Shown: positions 45,202-54,941, counted from the first letter of the stretch. The stretch: 64,000 nucleotides of DNA from SPDF01 sp963812085 (GCA_963812085.1 CAWETL010000005.1:62001-126000), one strand, 5' to 3'. Program-made: numbers and translations. Notes: generated by a model not told the origin, from the letters alone.

Positions 45202-47096
45202 GGGTTCGACGGCGCGGGCGGCGGGGGCGGCGTGGTGTCGTCGGCGACGGGATCGATCTGCCGGATCGAGTCCGGCTTGACCTGGACCGCGCGCGGCGCC
45301 GAGTCGTCGGGGGCGACGAACCTGATGATGGGCGGCTTGTCGGAGGCGCCGGGCCCCACGACGTAGCGGTGCAGCACCTTGATCACGTAGGGTGCCACCA
45401 GCGAGCCGTGCTTTGCGAATTCCATGATGCTGCCCACGATGATCGTGGGGTGATCGGCCGGCGCGAACCCCACGAACCAGCCGTGGTCGTCGCCGTGCGG
45501 ATTCTGCGCCGTGCCGGTCTTGCCGGCGATGGCGAGGTCGCCGCTCCGGCTCGCCGAGGCGGTGCCGGTCTCGACGACGGCGATCAGGGCCCGGCGGAGT
45601 CCTTCGAGCTGGTCGGGGGAGAGCCCGAGGTCGCGCACCTGGTCGGTCCGGGGGCGGACCAGGTAGGGCGTGGGCGCCTTTCCGCCGCTGGCGAGGGCCG
45701 CATAGAAGCGCGTCATGTCGATCACCGTCTGGGTGTTCTCGCCCTGCCCGATCGCGAAATTGAGCGTCGCGCCCCACTTGCTCCAGCCGCGCGGGCCGTA
45801 CTTCCGGTCGAAGTACGCCGTGTTCGACGGAAAGATGGGCGCGGCCTCGTTCTGCAGGTCGACGCCGCTCCGGTCGCGGAACCCCATCAGGACACCGTCG
45901 GACAGGATGGCGTCGAGCCCGAGCCGGAGCCCGAGCTGGTAGAAATACACGTCGCAACTCTTGGCGATGGCGTCCTCGAGGTCGAGGCTGCCGTGCCCCT
46001 CCGGCTTCCAGCACCGGAAGTAACGGTTGCCCACCTGCAGGCCGCCGCGGCAGGGTTCCGGCATGTGAGTGCCGAGGGTCGCGACGCCCCGCTTCAGCGC
46101 CATGGCGGCCACCGCGAGCTTGAACGGCGAGGCCGGTGGATAGCGTGTCTGGATGGCGCGGTCGAGGAGCGGCTTGGCCGGGTCCTCGGTGAGCTTCACC
46201 CACTCCTCGGTGGAAATGCCCCCGACGAACGCGTTCGGGTCGTAGGTGGGGCTGCTGTACAGCGCCAGGACCTCACCGGTGGGCGTGAGCGCCACCATCG
46301 CTCCGCGCACGCCGGGCGCCTCCGCCCGCCAGAGGCTGTCGATGTACCGCTGGAGCGGCAGGTCCACGGTGGTGCGGATGGCCGCGCCCGGAATCGCGGG
46401 GAGCGCCGGCGCCACGTCGTCCTCCCGCACCAGCCGGCCCCTGGCGTTCACCTCGACGTAGTGGATGCCGGCCCGCCCGCGGAGCACCGAGTCGTATTCC
46501 TGTTCCAGGCCGGCCCGGCCCACCACCGTCCCGAGCTGGGCCCCGGGGAAGTGGTCGCTCTCGAGTTCCTGCTCGGTGACCTCCCCGACGTAGCCCACGA
46601 GGTGCGCGACGGCCTCGCTGTCCGGATAGAACCGGCGGGGTTCGGACTGGATCACCAGGCCGGGGAGGATCGCCCGGTGCTCCTCGAGCCGCGAGACCGT
46701 CTGGAAGGTGCCGTCCCCGAGGACGACCACCGGCTGGTACGGCGCCTGGCGGTAGCGGACCATCACGCCGTCGAGTTGCGCGCTGTCGAGCGGCACGACG
46801 GTCCGGAACCTCGCGAGCACGGCGCGCAGCGAATCCGGGGAGGGAGCCAGCAGCTTGACCGCGTAGCCCGGGACGTTGTCGGCGATGATGCCGCCGTTCC
46901 GGTCGTAAATGATGCCCCGCGGTGCGGCGAGCGGCACCAGCCGGAGCCGGTTCCTCTCGGCCCGCACCCGGAAGCGCTCATGCTGGACGATCTGGGTACG
47001 GAAGAAGGCGCCGATGAGGACCAGGAAGGCCGCCACGAGGAGCCAGCGGGCCATGGTCGCCCGTTCGGCGCGGCGATACGAGTGGAACTCGTTCAT
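45198..47096 (-). CDS. mrdA: Penicillin-binding protein 2
   Basis: Transpeptidase partner of RodA. 632 residues: one membrane helix (about 16-34), dimerisation domain with APRGIIYDRNGGIIADN, then the transpeptidase domain. Active-site motifs: SPFK (SxxK, in PPASPFKLAV), SCD in KSCDVYFYQLG, and AGKTGTAQ. The C-terminal ~50 residues form a Pro/Asp-rich tail. ATG overlaps the mreD stop (ATGA). The longer open frame upstream is not coding. Confidence 0.96.
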   Translation of the reverse strand: MNEFHSYRRAERATMARWLLVAAFLVLIGAFFRTQIVQHERFRVRAERNRLRLVPLAAPRGIIYDRNGGIIADNVPGYAVKLLAPSPDSLRAVLARFRTVVPLDSAQLDGVMVRYRQAPYQPVVVLGDGTFQTVSRLEEHRAILPGLVIQSEPRRFYPDSEAVAHLVGYVGEVTEQELESDHFPGAQLGTVVGRAGLEQEYDSVLRGRAGIHYVEVNARGRLVREDDVAPALPAIPGAAIRTTVDLPLQRYIDSLWRAEAPGVRGAMVALTPTGEVLALYSSPTYDPNAFVGGISTEEWVKLTEDPAKPLLDRAIQTRYPPASPFKLAVAAMALKRGVATLGTHMPEPCRGGLQVGNRYFRCWKPEGHGSLDLEDAIAKSCDVYFYQLGLRLGLDAILSDGVLMGFRDRSGVDLQNEAAPIFPSNTAYFDRKYGPRGWSKWGATLNFAIGQGENTQTVIDMTRFYAALASGGKAPTPYLVRPRTDQVRDLGLSPDQLEGLRRALIAVVETGTASASRSGDLAIAGKTGTAQNPHGDDHGWFVGFAPADHPTIIVGSIMEFAKHGSLVAPYVIKVLHRYVVGPGASDKPPIIRFVAPDDSAPRAVQVKPDSIRQIDPVADDTTPPPPPAPSNP

Positions 47097-47590
47097 TCCT
47101 CGAGCCGGATGTCGAGCCAGTCGCGGAAGAGCACCAGCACGAGCACCCCGGTGACGGCGGTGCTGAGGGCGAGGAGCGGACTCCAGACAAAAAGCTGGGC
47201 GGCCAGTTCCCTGCCCCCCGTGCCGCTGGCGACCAGCACGAGGAGGTCGCGCACCCACACCCCCGCCGCGATGAACCCGGCGTTCACCAGCAGGTTGTCG
47301 GCGAAGAAGACCGCCCGCCCCCAGGCCGCCGTGTATCCGACGAGCGTCTCCGCCAGCATCGCGGCGCCGAAGCGCGCCGGCGTCAGGGCGTCGCTGGCGA
47401 AGCCGATGATGAACCCCGCCACCGCCGCCGCGCCGGGACGGCTCCGGATGGCAAAGATCATCAGGCCGAGCATGAGGAAATCGGGTGCGATCCGCGGGCT
47501 CCACAGCCGCGGACGCACGTAGAACTGCATCCCCACCAGGAGCAGCATGACCAGGGCGAAGCGGATTCGCCGGGCGCGAGCCGCGCTCAC
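47093..47590 (-). CDS. mreD: Rod shape-determining membrane protein MreD
   Basis: 165 residues with about five membrane helices, low sequence conservation as usual; identification rests on hydrophobicity, size and position between mreC and mrdA. GTG overlaps the mreC stop (GTGA). Confidence 0.88.
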   Translation of the reverse strand: MSAARARRIRFALVMLLLVGMQFYVRPRLWSPRIAPDFLMLGLMIFAIRSRPGAAAVAGFIIGFASDALTPARFGAAMLAETLVGYTAAWGRAVFFADNLLVNAGFIAAGVWVRDLLVLVASGTGGRELAAQLFVWSPLLALSTAVTGVLVLVLFRDWLDIRLEE

Positions 47591-48432
47591 TGGGCCGAGT
47601 CCTCGGCGGCGCTCGCCGCCGCCGGCCACTCGGCGCCAGGCTGCAGCACCAGCACGTGGCCCGTCCGGGCCGGTGCGGCGGCCGGCCGGACCAGGTAGAT
47701 CCGCTCCCAGCCTTCCGCCTGCCGCGCCACGCCCGCCACCGTGCCGATCGGGATGCCGCGCGGGTACACCCCGCCCAGGCCCGACGTGATCACCGGCGTG
47801 CCGACGGCGACGCTGTCGCGGTAGGGCACGCCGCGCAGTTCCAGCATCGGTTCGCGGATCGAGGCGTCGGCCGTCACGCCGACCATCCCCGCCACCGACC
47901 CGTCGAGCGTCACCGCGCTGGCGCGGAAATCCGGATGTGCCCACGTCATCACGGTCGAGGTGGTGGGCCCTGCCGTCCGGACCACGCCGATCAGCCCTTC
48001 GGACGCGACCACGGGCTCGAAGACCGCGACGCCGGCGTTTCGTCCGGCGCTCAGGAGCAGGCTCCGGCCGTCGGTCGGCAGCGGCTGGTGGAGCACCTCC
48101 GCGGGCACGGTGCGCTGGGGAATTCGGCGTGCGAGCCCGAGCAGCTGGCGGAGTTCGGCGTTTTCGGTGAGAATGGCGGGGAGCGACTGGGCCGCCACGG
48201 TGGCGGAATCGCGCTCGGCGGTGAGGGCCTCGAACCGGGCGCGGCTGGTCCGGGACGCCTCGGCGCGGCGCTGCAGGGCGATGAGCGGCGCGAGGGCGGT
48301 GTTGCGGGCCGTGGACGCCATGGCGTACTGCCACGGCTCGGGCGCGAAGAGCGCCCCGACCGAGAGCGCGACACAGAGGACGAAGAGCGCCGTGTCGCGA
48401 CGGGCGAACGTGCGATCCGGCTCCAGCATCAT
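47587..48432 (-). CDS. mreC: Rod shape-determining protein MreC
   Basis: 281 residues: a membrane anchor near 15-32, a coiled-coil (about 50-100, ending TENAELRQLLGL), then the beta-barrel domain with SEGLIGVV, VTSGLGGVYPRGIPIGTV. It links cytoplasmic MreB to periplasmic PBP2. ATG at 48432 lies one base after the mreB stop; a second ATG follows immediately. Confidence 0.94.
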   Translation of the reverse strand: MMLEPDRTFARRDTALFVLCVALSVGALFAPEPWQYAMASTARNTALAPLIALQRRAEASRTSRARFEALTAERDSATVAAQSLPAILTENAELRQLLGLARRIPQRTVPAEVLHQPLPTDGRSLLLSAGRNAGVAVFEPVVASEGLIGVVRTAGPTTSTVMTWAHPDFRASAVTLDGSVAGMVGVTADASIREPMLELRGVPYRDSVAVGTPVITSGLGGVYPRGIPIGTVAGVARQAEGWERIYLVRPAAAPARTGHVLVLQPGAEWPAAASAAEDSAQ

Positions 48433-48433
48433 G

Positions 48434-49471
48434 CTACTTGGAGAGGACGCTTTGGTACTTCAGCGGGTCGTCGAGGATGCGTCCGGTGCCGCGGACCACG
48501 CAGGTGAGCGGATCCTCGTCGACGTGGATCGGGAGCCCGGTTTCCTGCGCGAGGAGGATGTCGAGCCCGCGAATGAGCGCGCCGCCGCCGGTCATGATGA
48601 TGCCGCGGTCCACGATGTCGCTCGCCAATTCGGGCGGCGTGATCTCGAGCGCTCGCCGGACCGCGTCGACGATCTGCTGGATCGGCTCCTGGATGGCCTC
48701 GCGGATCTCGGAGGAGTGCACCCGGACGGTCTTGGGGATGCCGGACACGAGGTCCCGCCCCTTGACCTCCATCTCCCGCTCCTCGCCCACCGGCGCCGCC
48801 GAGCCGATCTTGATCTTGATGGCCTCCGCGGTCGGCTCGCCCACCAGCAAGTTGTAGTTCTTGCGCATGAACTGCACGATGGCCTGGTCGAGCTCGTCGC
48901 CGCCGGTCCGGATCGAGGTGTCGGACACGATGCCCGAGAGCGCGATGACCGCGATCTCCGTGGTACCGCCGCCGATGTCGATCACCATGTTGCCGGTGGG
49001 GGTCTCGACCGGCAGGCCCACGCCGATCGCCGCGGCCATCGGTTCGGCGACCATCCACACTTCCTTGGCCCCGGCCGTCTCCGCGGAGTCGCGCACCGCG
49101 CGGCGCTCGACCTCGGTGATGCCGCTCGGCACGCACACGATCACCTTCGGCTTCACGCGGAAGACATGCTTGTCGATGATGGTCTTGAGGAAGTAGCGGA
49201 GCATCTTCTCGGTCACGTCGAAGTCGGCGATGACGCCGTCCTTCAGCGGCCGCACCGCGAGGATGCCGTCGGGCGTGCGCCCGAGCATCCGCTTGGCCTC
49301 GAGCCCGATCCCCTTGATCTTGCCCGTGGCCTTTTCGAGCGCCACGACCGAGGGCTCGTTCAACACGATGCCCTCGCCCTTCACGTAGATCAGCGTATTC
49401 GCCGTGCCCAGGTCCACCGCGATTTCATTGGCGGGGATGAGCGAACTGAGGCGAAAGGAGGAGAATCTCAT
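48434..49471 (-). CDS. mreB: Actin-like rod shape protein MreB
   Basis: 345 residues. Nucleotide-binding motifs are present: IAVDLGTANTLIYVKG (phosphate 1), MVIDIGGGTTEIAV (phosphate 2) and GIIMTGGGALIRG (adenosine). The short amphipathic N-terminus (MRFSSFRLSSLI) can bind membrane. First gene of mreBCD-mrdA-rodA, downstream of dut, with its own candidate promoter. Confidence 0.98.
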   Translation of the reverse strand: MRFSSFRLSSLIPANEIAVDLGTANTLIYVKGEGIVLNEPSVVALEKATGKIKGIGLEAKRMLGRTPDGILAVRPLKDGVIADFDVTEKMLRYFLKTIIDKHVFRVKPKVIVCVPSGITEVERRAVRDSAETAGAKEVWMVAEPMAAAIGVGLPVETPTGNMVIDIGGGTTEIAVIALSGIVSDTSIRTGGDELDQAIVQFMRKNYNLLVGEPTAEAIKIKIGSAAPVGEEREMEVKGRDLVSGIPKTVRVHSSEIREAIQEPIQQIVDAVRRALEITPPELASDIVDRGIIMTGGGALIRGLDILLAQETGLPIHVDEDPLTCVVRGTGRILDDPLKYQSVLSK

Positions 49472-49486
49472 CCTGGCGGCAGTCTC

Positions 49487-49538
49487 ACGGCTTTCAGAGG
49501 GGGAGGGGGAGCGTCAATGCAAAGCTAACGAAAGCCGT
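49487..49538. promoter_or_regulatory. Inverted repeat around the mreB promoter
   Basis: ACGGCTTTC (49487-49495) and GAAAGCCGT (49530-49538) are perfect 9-base inverted arms 34 bases apart, bracketing the candidate -10 of mreB. One arm lies upstream of the expected transcript start, so a DNA operator is more likely than an mRNA hairpin. Confidence 0.35.
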
Positions 49539-49550
49539 AAATCGGGACAA
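49522..49550 (-). promoter_or_regulatory. Candidate mreB promoter
   Basis: On the minus strand TTGTCC, a 17-base spacer and TAGCTT, in the 96-base dut-mreB gap. The TTGTCC -35 is the same as at the rpsO promoter. Confidence 0.4.
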
Positions 49551-49567
49551 GACGGAGAGTTAGGCCT

Positions 49568-50005
49568 TTAATGCCCGGTGCTCCCGAATCCCCCCTCCCC
49601 CCGGCCGGTCGGAGGCAGCGCCTCGACCTCCCGGAAGGCCGCCGGCTCGACCCGGGCGAGCAGCATCTGGGCGATCCGCATCCCGCGGGTCACCCGCACC
49701 GGTTCGGGGCCGAGATTGACCAGGGCCACCTTGAGCTCGCCCCGGTAGTCGCTGTCGATCGTGGCCGGCGTGTTGGGGAGCGTCAGGCCCTGGCGCAGGG
49801 CCAACCCCGACCGGGGCCGGAGCTGGACCTCGAATCCCTCGGGAATCGCGATCGCGAACCCCGTGGCGAAGAGGCGGCGCTCCATCGGCGCCAGTTCCCC
49901 GTCCTCTGCGCTCGCCAGGTCGAACCCGGCCGACCCCGGCGTGGCCCGCACGGGAAGGGGAAGCCCCTCCCCGTGCGGGAGCCGAACAATAAGGATGTCG
50001 GTCAT
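49568..50005 (-). CDS. dut: dUTP diphosphatase
   Basis: Hydrolyses dUTP to dUMP. 145 residues with all five trimeric dUTPase motifs: GSAGFDL, RPRSGLA, the NTPATIDSDYRGE segment with the catalytic Asp, RIAQML and GRGEGGFGSTG at the C-terminus. It lies between ald and mreB, 42 bases after ald. Confidence 0.97.
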   Translation of the reverse strand: MTDILIVRLPHGEGLPLPVRATPGSAGFDLASAEDGELAPMERRLFATGFAIAIPEGFEVQLRPRSGLALRQGLTLPNTPATIDSDYRGELKVALVNLGPEPVRVTRGMRIAQMLLARVEPAAFREVEALPPTGRGEGGFGSTGH

Positions 50006-50047
50006 CGCGTCATGTGACGCAGGTCACGTCGTGGCAGCTCCCGGCCG

Positions 50048-51160
50048 CTACAGGACGGTGTCGACATTCACCAGCGGCAGCCCGAACGCCTCGGCCACGC
50101 CCGGATAGACCACCTTGCCCTCGACCACGTTGAGGCCGAGGAGGAGGGAGCGGTCCGCCTTGCAGGCGGCCTTCCAGCCGTGCTTGGCGAGCTTGAGGGC
50201 GTACGGCAGCGTCGCGTTGGTGAGCGCGAGCGTGCTGGTCCGGGGCACGCCGCCGGGCATGTTGGCCACGGCGTAGTGCAGGATGCCGTCCACGAAATAC
50301 GTCGGGTTTTCGTGGGTGGTCGGCTTGATCGTCTCCACGCAGCCGCCCTGGTCCACCGCCACGTCCACGATCACGGAGCCGGGCTTCATCAGCTTCAGGT
50401 CCGCCCGCTTGATGAGGTGCGGGGCCTTGGCGCCGGGCAGGAGCACCGCACCGACCACCAGGTCCGCGAAGCGGATGGCCTCGAGGATGTTGTGCCGGTT
50501 GGAGTAGGTGGTGTCCACGTTGGCCGGGAGCACGTCGTCCAGGTAGCGCAGGCGGTCGAGGGAAAGGTCGAGGATGGTGACGTGCGCCCCGAGCCCGGCG
50601 GCCATCTTGGCGGCGTTGATGCCCACCACGCCGCCGCCGATGATCACCACTTCGCCCGGTGCCACGCCCGGGACGCCGCCGAGCAGGATGCCGCTGCCGC
50701 CGAAGACCTTCTCCAGGTACTTGGCCCCCTCCTGCACCGCCATCCGTCCCGCCACCTCCGACATCGGCGTGAGGAGCGGCAGTTCGCCGCTGGGAAGCTG
50801 CACCGTTTCGTACGCCACGGCGACGGCGCCGGACTTGATGACCGCCTTGGTCAGGTCCTCCGCGGCGGCGAAGTGGAAGTACGTGTAGATCAGCTGGCCC
50901 TTCCGCATGCGGGGCCACTCCACCGCGATCGGCTCCTTGACCTTCATGATCATCTCGGCCTTGGCCCAGACCTCGTCGGCCGTCGGCAGGATCTTCGCGC
51001 CCACGGCGGTGAAGGCCTCGTCCGGGAAACCGCTCCCGAGGCCCGCGCCCTGCTCGACGTACACGGTGTGTCCCGCCCCGACCAGCGACTCGGCGCCGGC
51101 CGGCACCAGGGCGATACGGTTCTCGTTGGTTTTGATTTCCTTCGGCACGCCGATGATCAT
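50048..51160 (-). CDS. ald: Alanine dehydrogenase
   Basis: NAD-dependent interconversion of alanine and pyruvate. 370 residues, the normal length. Signatures: MIIGVPKEIKTNENRIALVP, Lys in KVKEP, YTYFHFAA, the Rossmann loop IIGGGVVGINAA and VDVAVDQGGC. The ATG at 51160 begins this conserved N-terminus; earlier in-frame starts are not supported. Confidence 0.97.
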   Translation of the reverse strand: MIIGVPKEIKTNENRIALVPAGAESLVGAGHTVYVEQGAGLGSGFPDEAFTAVGAKILPTADEVWAKAEMIMKVKEPIAVEWPRMRKGQLIYTYFHFAAAEDLTKAVIKSGAVAVAYETVQLPSGELPLLTPMSEVAGRMAVQEGAKYLEKVFGGSGILLGGVPGVAPGEVVIIGGGVVGINAAKMAAGLGAHVTILDLSLDRLRYLDDVLPANVDTTYSNRHNILEAIRFADLVVGAVLLPGAKAPHLIKRADLKLMKPGSVIVDVAVDQGGCVETIKPTTHENPTYFVDGILHYAVANMPGGVPRTSTLALTNATLPYALKLAKHGWKAACKADRSLLLGLNVVEGKVVYPGVAEAFGLPLVNVDTVL

Positions 51161-51188
51161 GGTCAGACCCTTGAGTGTCGTGAAGTGG

Positions 51189-52442
51189 TTAAGGGGGCCC
51201 CAGCCGGACGATGGTCTGCCGCTCCGGGGCAAAAAACTCGCTCGCAACCGCCGCCAGGGTCTCGGCCCCGACCGCGTCGATCTCCTCCAGCACGCGGTCG
51301 AGCGGCCGGTAGGGTTCGCCGTGCAGCACCGACGAGGCGAGGCGGTTCATCCGGCTCTGCGGGCTCTCCAGCCCGAGCATGATCTGGCCCTTGAGCTGCC
51401 GCCGCGCGTCGTCCGTCTCCTTGGCCGACAGGCCCGAGGCCGCCATGCGGCCGAACTCCGCGAGGATGGCGTCGGTGGCCTGGTCCGCCGTGCCGGGCTG
51501 GGTGCCGACGTACACCCCCACCTGCCCCGCCGAGCGGAAGAACTGGTGGAACCCGTAGACGGCGTACGCCAAGCCAAGCTCCTCGCGGATCCGCTGGAAG
51601 AGCCGGCTCGACATCCCGCCGCCGAACGCGTTCACCAGCATCGCCAGGGCGTAGCGCCGGGAATCAGCGTAGGGAAACGTATCCGATCCGAAGACGATGT
51701 GCGCCTGCGTCGTGTCCCGCGCCTCGCGGCGCACCACGCCCCGCGCGGCAACGCCCGTCACGGCGGGCGGGAGCACCGGCTCGCGGTCGGCGCCCTCGAA
51801 CCACCCCTCCCGCTCGAGGACCGTCAGCAGCTGCTGGTGATCCACGTGCCCGGCGGCCGCGATGACGCAGTTGCCCCGGAAGTAGCCCCGGCCGTGCGCC
51901 GCCCTGAGGTCGGCGGACGACAGGGCACCGACGCTCGCCGCGGTCCCGAGGATCGAGTAGCCGTACGGGTGCGCGGGATAGAGCGTCTCGGCGTGCAGCT
52001 CGAAGACGAGGTCGTCGGGCGTGTCCTCCACGCCATTGATCTCCTCGAGGACCACGTTCCGCTCCAGCGCGAGGTCCTCGTCGCGGAGCAGCGGGCGGCG
52101 CACCAGGTCGGTGAGGATCTCCGCCGCGAGCGGCAGGTCGGCGTCGAGGACGTGGGCCTGGTAGCTGGTGTGGTCCCGGCTGGTGTAGGCGTCGAGGCTC
52201 CCGCCGCGGACCTCGAGCTCCAGCGCGATCTGGTGCGCGGTGCGCCGCTCGGTGCCCTTGAACACCATGTGCTCGAGCAGGTGGGAGACGCCCATCGTCG
52301 CCCGGGCCTCGTGGGCGCTGGCCGAGCGCACCCAGATCCCCAATGCGGCCGAGCGCACCCCCGGCAGCTCCTCCGAGAGGAGGGTGCAGCCGTTGGGTGC
52401 GCTCGTCTGGAACAGCCCGTCGTCGAGACGGACGGTCTGCAC
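51189..52442 (-). CDS. M16-family zinc peptidase (processing-peptidase-like)
   Basis: 417 residues. The inverted zinc motif HLLEH (SHLLEHMVFKGT) and downstream Glu in VVLEEINGVEDTPDD mark the active subunit, and the C-terminal half has RLFQRIREELGLAYAV. No signal peptide. It starts 4 bases after the pnp stop; the pnp-M16 order is common in bacteria. Substrate unknown. Confidence 0.93.
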   Translation of the reverse strand: MQTVRLDDGLFQTSAPNGCTLLSEELPGVRSAALGIWVRSASAHEARATMGVSHLLEHMVFKGTERRTAHQIALELEVRGGSLDAYTSRDHTSYQAHVLDADLPLAAEILTDLVRRPLLRDEDLALERNVVLEEINGVEDTPDDLVFELHAETLYPAHPYGYSILGTAASVGALSSADLRAAHGRGYFRGNCVIAAAGHVDHQQLLTVLEREGWFEGADREPVLPPAVTGVAARGVVRREARDTTQAHIVFGSDTFPYADSRRYALAMLVNAFGGGMSSRLFQRIREELGLAYAVYGFHQFFRSAGQVGVYVGTQPGTADQATDAILAEFGRMAASGLSAKETDDARRQLKGQIMLGLESPQSRMNRLASSVLHGEPYRPLDRVLEEIDAVGAETLAAVASEFFAPERQTIVRLGPP

Positions 52443-52446
52443 TGCC

Positions 52447-54534
52447 CTACTCCTTCGGGATCAGGGCTTTCCGGGACAGCTTCATCCGGCCCCGTTCGTC
52501 CACCTCGAGCAGCTTGACCTTGACGATGTCGCCCTTCTTGACCACGTCCTCGGTCTTGTCGGTCCGGCCGTGCTGGAGCTCGCTGATGTGCAGCAGCCCC
52601 TCGACCCCGGGCAGGATCTCGATGAAGGCGCCGAAGGCCGTGGTGCTCTTGACCGGCCCTTCGTAGATCTTGCCGACTTCCGGTTCCGTGCAGATGGCGG
52701 TGACCATCTCGCGGGCCTTCTCGCCCGCCTCGCCGCCGACGGCGGCGATGGTGACGAGCCCGGAGTCCTCGACGCTGATCTTGGCGCCGGTGGCCTCCTG
52801 GATGCCGCGGATGGTCTTGCCCTTGGGCCCGATGAGGTCGCCGATCTTGTCCGGCTTGATCTGCAGGGTGAAGATGCGCGGCGCCCACGGCGACATCTCG
52901 TCGCGATGGGTCGAGAGCGCCTTGTTCATCTCCTTCAGGATGTGCAGCCGGCCCAGGCGGGCCTTGTCGAGCGCCTCTTCCATGATCTTGAGGTCGAGGC
53001 CCTGGATCTTGATGTCCATCTGGATCGAGGTGATGCCGGTCTCGGTGCCGGCCACCTTGAAGTCCATGTCGCCGAGGTGGTCCTCGGAGCCCAGGATGTC
53101 GGTCAGGATGGCGACCTTCTTGCCTTCCTTGATGAGCCCCATCGCCACGCCGGCGCAGGCCGCCTTCATCGGGACGCCCGCGTCCATCAGCGACAGCGAG
53201 CCGCCGCAGACGGTGGCCATCGACGAGGAGCCGTTGGACTCGAGGATTTCCGACACGATCCGCATGGTGTAGGGGAATTCCTCGAAGCGCGGCAGGAGGG
53301 GCTGCAGCGCCCGCTCGGCCAGCGCACCGTGCCCGATCTCGCGGCGGCTGGTGCCGCGGATCATCTTGACCTCGCCCGTGCAGTACGGCGGGAAGTTGTA
53401 GTGCAGCATGAACGACTTGGTCGTTTCGCGCGCCACGTCGATGCTGTCGATGCGCTGCTCGTCGTCCGACGTGCCGAGCGTGACGGCCACCAGCGCCTGC
53501 GTCTGCCCGCGGGTGAAGAGCGAGGAGCCGTGGGCCCGCGGCAGCACGCTGGACTCGATGGTGATCGGCCGGACGGTGTCGGTGTCCCGGCCGTCCACCC
53601 GCTCGCCCTTGTCGAGCACCTGCGCCCGCATGACGCGGTATTCGACTTCCTCGATTTCGTGGCCGATGTCGCGGCCCCGCTCCGGGAACTCGGCCGCGAG
53701 CTTCTCGACGACGTCGGCCTTGACCTTCGCCACGCCCTCGGCGCGCCCCGCCTTGTCCTTCGCGTTGATCGCCTTGGCCATCGCCTTCTCGGCCAGCTCC
53801 TCGACCCGGGCGGTCAGCGCGGCGTCACGCTCGGCCTTGGTCCACGCCATCTTCGGCTTGGCGGCCTTGCCGATCACCTTCTGCGCGATGCCCACCAGCT
53901 CCTTGATCCCCTTGTGCCCGATCTTGAGCGCGTCGAGGACGTCCTTCTCGGAGATCTCGAGCGCGCCGCCCTCGACCATCACGATCGAGTCGGCCGACCC
54001 GGTGACGGTCAGGTCGATGGTGGAGAACTCGAGCTGCTGGAACGTGGGGTTGAGGATCCAGTTGTTCTCGACCCGGCCGACACGCACCGCGGCGATCGGG
54101 CCGTCCCACGGGATCTGGGACACCGACAGCGCCGTCGAGGCCGCCAGCACGCCGAGCACGTCGGCGTCGTTTTCCTGGTCGGCGGAGATGACGGTCACGA
54201 AGACCTGGATCTCGTTCTTGAAGCCTTCCGGGAAGAGCGGCCGGATGGACCGGTCGATGCCGCGGGCGGCGAGGATTTCCTTGTCCGACGGCCGCCCCTC
54301 GCGCTTGAGGAACCCGCCCGGGATCTTGCCCGCGGCGTAGGTCTTCTCGCGATACTCGACCGTCAGGGGGAAGAACGGGAGGGTGGAGACGCTCTTGGAG
54401 ACGGTCACCGCCGCCAGGACCATGGTGTCGCCGAAACGCACGAGGCACGAGCCGGCAGCCTGCTTCGCCATCTTGCCGGTCTCGATCGTGAGGGTCCGGC
54501 CGGCGAATTCAGTTTCAATCCGATGCACAGTCAC
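52447..54534 (-). CDS. pnp: Polyribonucleotide nucleotidyltransferase (PNPase)
   Basis: 3'-5' phosphorolytic RNase and polymerase. 695 residues: two RNase PH domains around a helical linker, with GGSLSLMDAGVPM and the MDIKIQGLDLKIMEEAL catalytic region, then KH (IGPKGKTIRGIQEATGAKI) and S1 (GPVKSTTAFGAFIEILPG). GTG start with an AAGG site. It follows rpsO and a terminator-like hairpin, the classic rpsO-pnp order. Confidence 0.98.
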   Translation of the reverse strand: MTVHRIETEFAGRTLTIETGKMAKQAAGSCLVRFGDTMVLAAVTVSKSVSTLPFFPLTVEYREKTYAAGKIPGGFLKREGRPSDKEILAARGIDRSIRPLFPEGFKNEIQVFVTVISADQENDADVLGVLAASTALSVSQIPWDGPIAAVRVGRVENNWILNPTFQQLEFSTIDLTVTGSADSIVMVEGGALEISEKDVLDALKIGHKGIKELVGIAQKVIGKAAKPKMAWTKAERDAALTARVEELAEKAMAKAINAKDKAGRAEGVAKVKADVVEKLAAEFPERGRDIGHEIEEVEYRVMRAQVLDKGERVDGRDTDTVRPITIESSVLPRAHGSSLFTRGQTQALVAVTLGTSDDEQRIDSIDVARETTKSFMLHYNFPPYCTGEVKMIRGTSRREIGHGALAERALQPLLPRFEEFPYTMRIVSEILESNGSSSMATVCGGSLSLMDAGVPMKAACAGVAMGLIKEGKKVAILTDILGSEDHLGDMDFKVAGTETGITSIQMDIKIQGLDLKIMEEALDKARLGRLHILKEMNKALSTHRDEMSPWAPRIFTLQIKPDKIGDLIGPKGKTIRGIQEATGAKISVEDSGLVTIAAVGGEAGEKAREMVTAICTEPEVGKIYEGPVKSTTAFGAFIEILPGVEGLLHISELQHGRTDKTEDVVKKGDIVKVKLLEVDERGRMKLSRKALIPKE

Positions 54535-54565
54535 AACCTTTTCTTGTCAGAGCACGCAATGCAAA

Positions 54566-54600
54566 GAGGGCGTCCCGTCGTGCTCGGTCGGGACGCCCTC
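54566..54600 (-). terminator. Hairpin between rpsO and pnp
   Basis: GAGGGCGTCCCG pairs perfectly over 12 bp with CGGGACGCCCTC, 11-base loop. In the transcription direction it is followed by TTTGCATT. It is placed like the partial terminator and RNase III site known from E. coli rpsO-pnp. Confidence 0.75.
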
Positions 54601-54615
54601 GCCCACGGGCTTCAG

Positions 54616-54876
54616 TTAGTGGCGGAGACCCAGTTGCTCGATGAGCGTCCGGTAGGCCGGCAGGTCGCTGCGCTTCATGTACGTGAGCAGGCGCCGCCGC
54701 GTGCCGACCATCTTGAGGAGTCCCCGGCGACCGTGATGGTCCTTGGGGTGCGTCCGGAAGTGGTCGGTGAGCGAATTGATCCGCTCGGTGAGCATGGCCA
54801 CCTGCAAACGGGAGGACCCGGTGTCCGTCTCGTGGAGGCGATGCGCCTGCGTGACTGCCTGCTTGTCGAAGCTCAT
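54616..54876 (-). CDS. rpsO: 30S ribosomal protein S15
   Basis: 86 residues; binds the 16S rRNA central domain. Family segments: HETDTGSSRLQVAMLTERI, LTDHFRTHPKDHHGRRGLL, RRRLLTYMKRSD, and the C-terminal YRTLIEQLGLR. ATG at 54876 gives the normal length; the longer frame is spurious. Confidence 0.98.
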   Translation of the reverse strand: MSFDKQAVTQAHRLHETDTGSSRLQVAMLTERINSLTDHFRTHPKDHHGRRGLLKMVGTRRRLLTYMKRSDLPAYRTLIEQLGLRH

Positions 54877-54941
54877 GCTGTCGGATTCCCTTGGGTGCCC
54901 GCGTGGGCAACGTCGATGTTCACGATTCTTTCGAGCACGGA

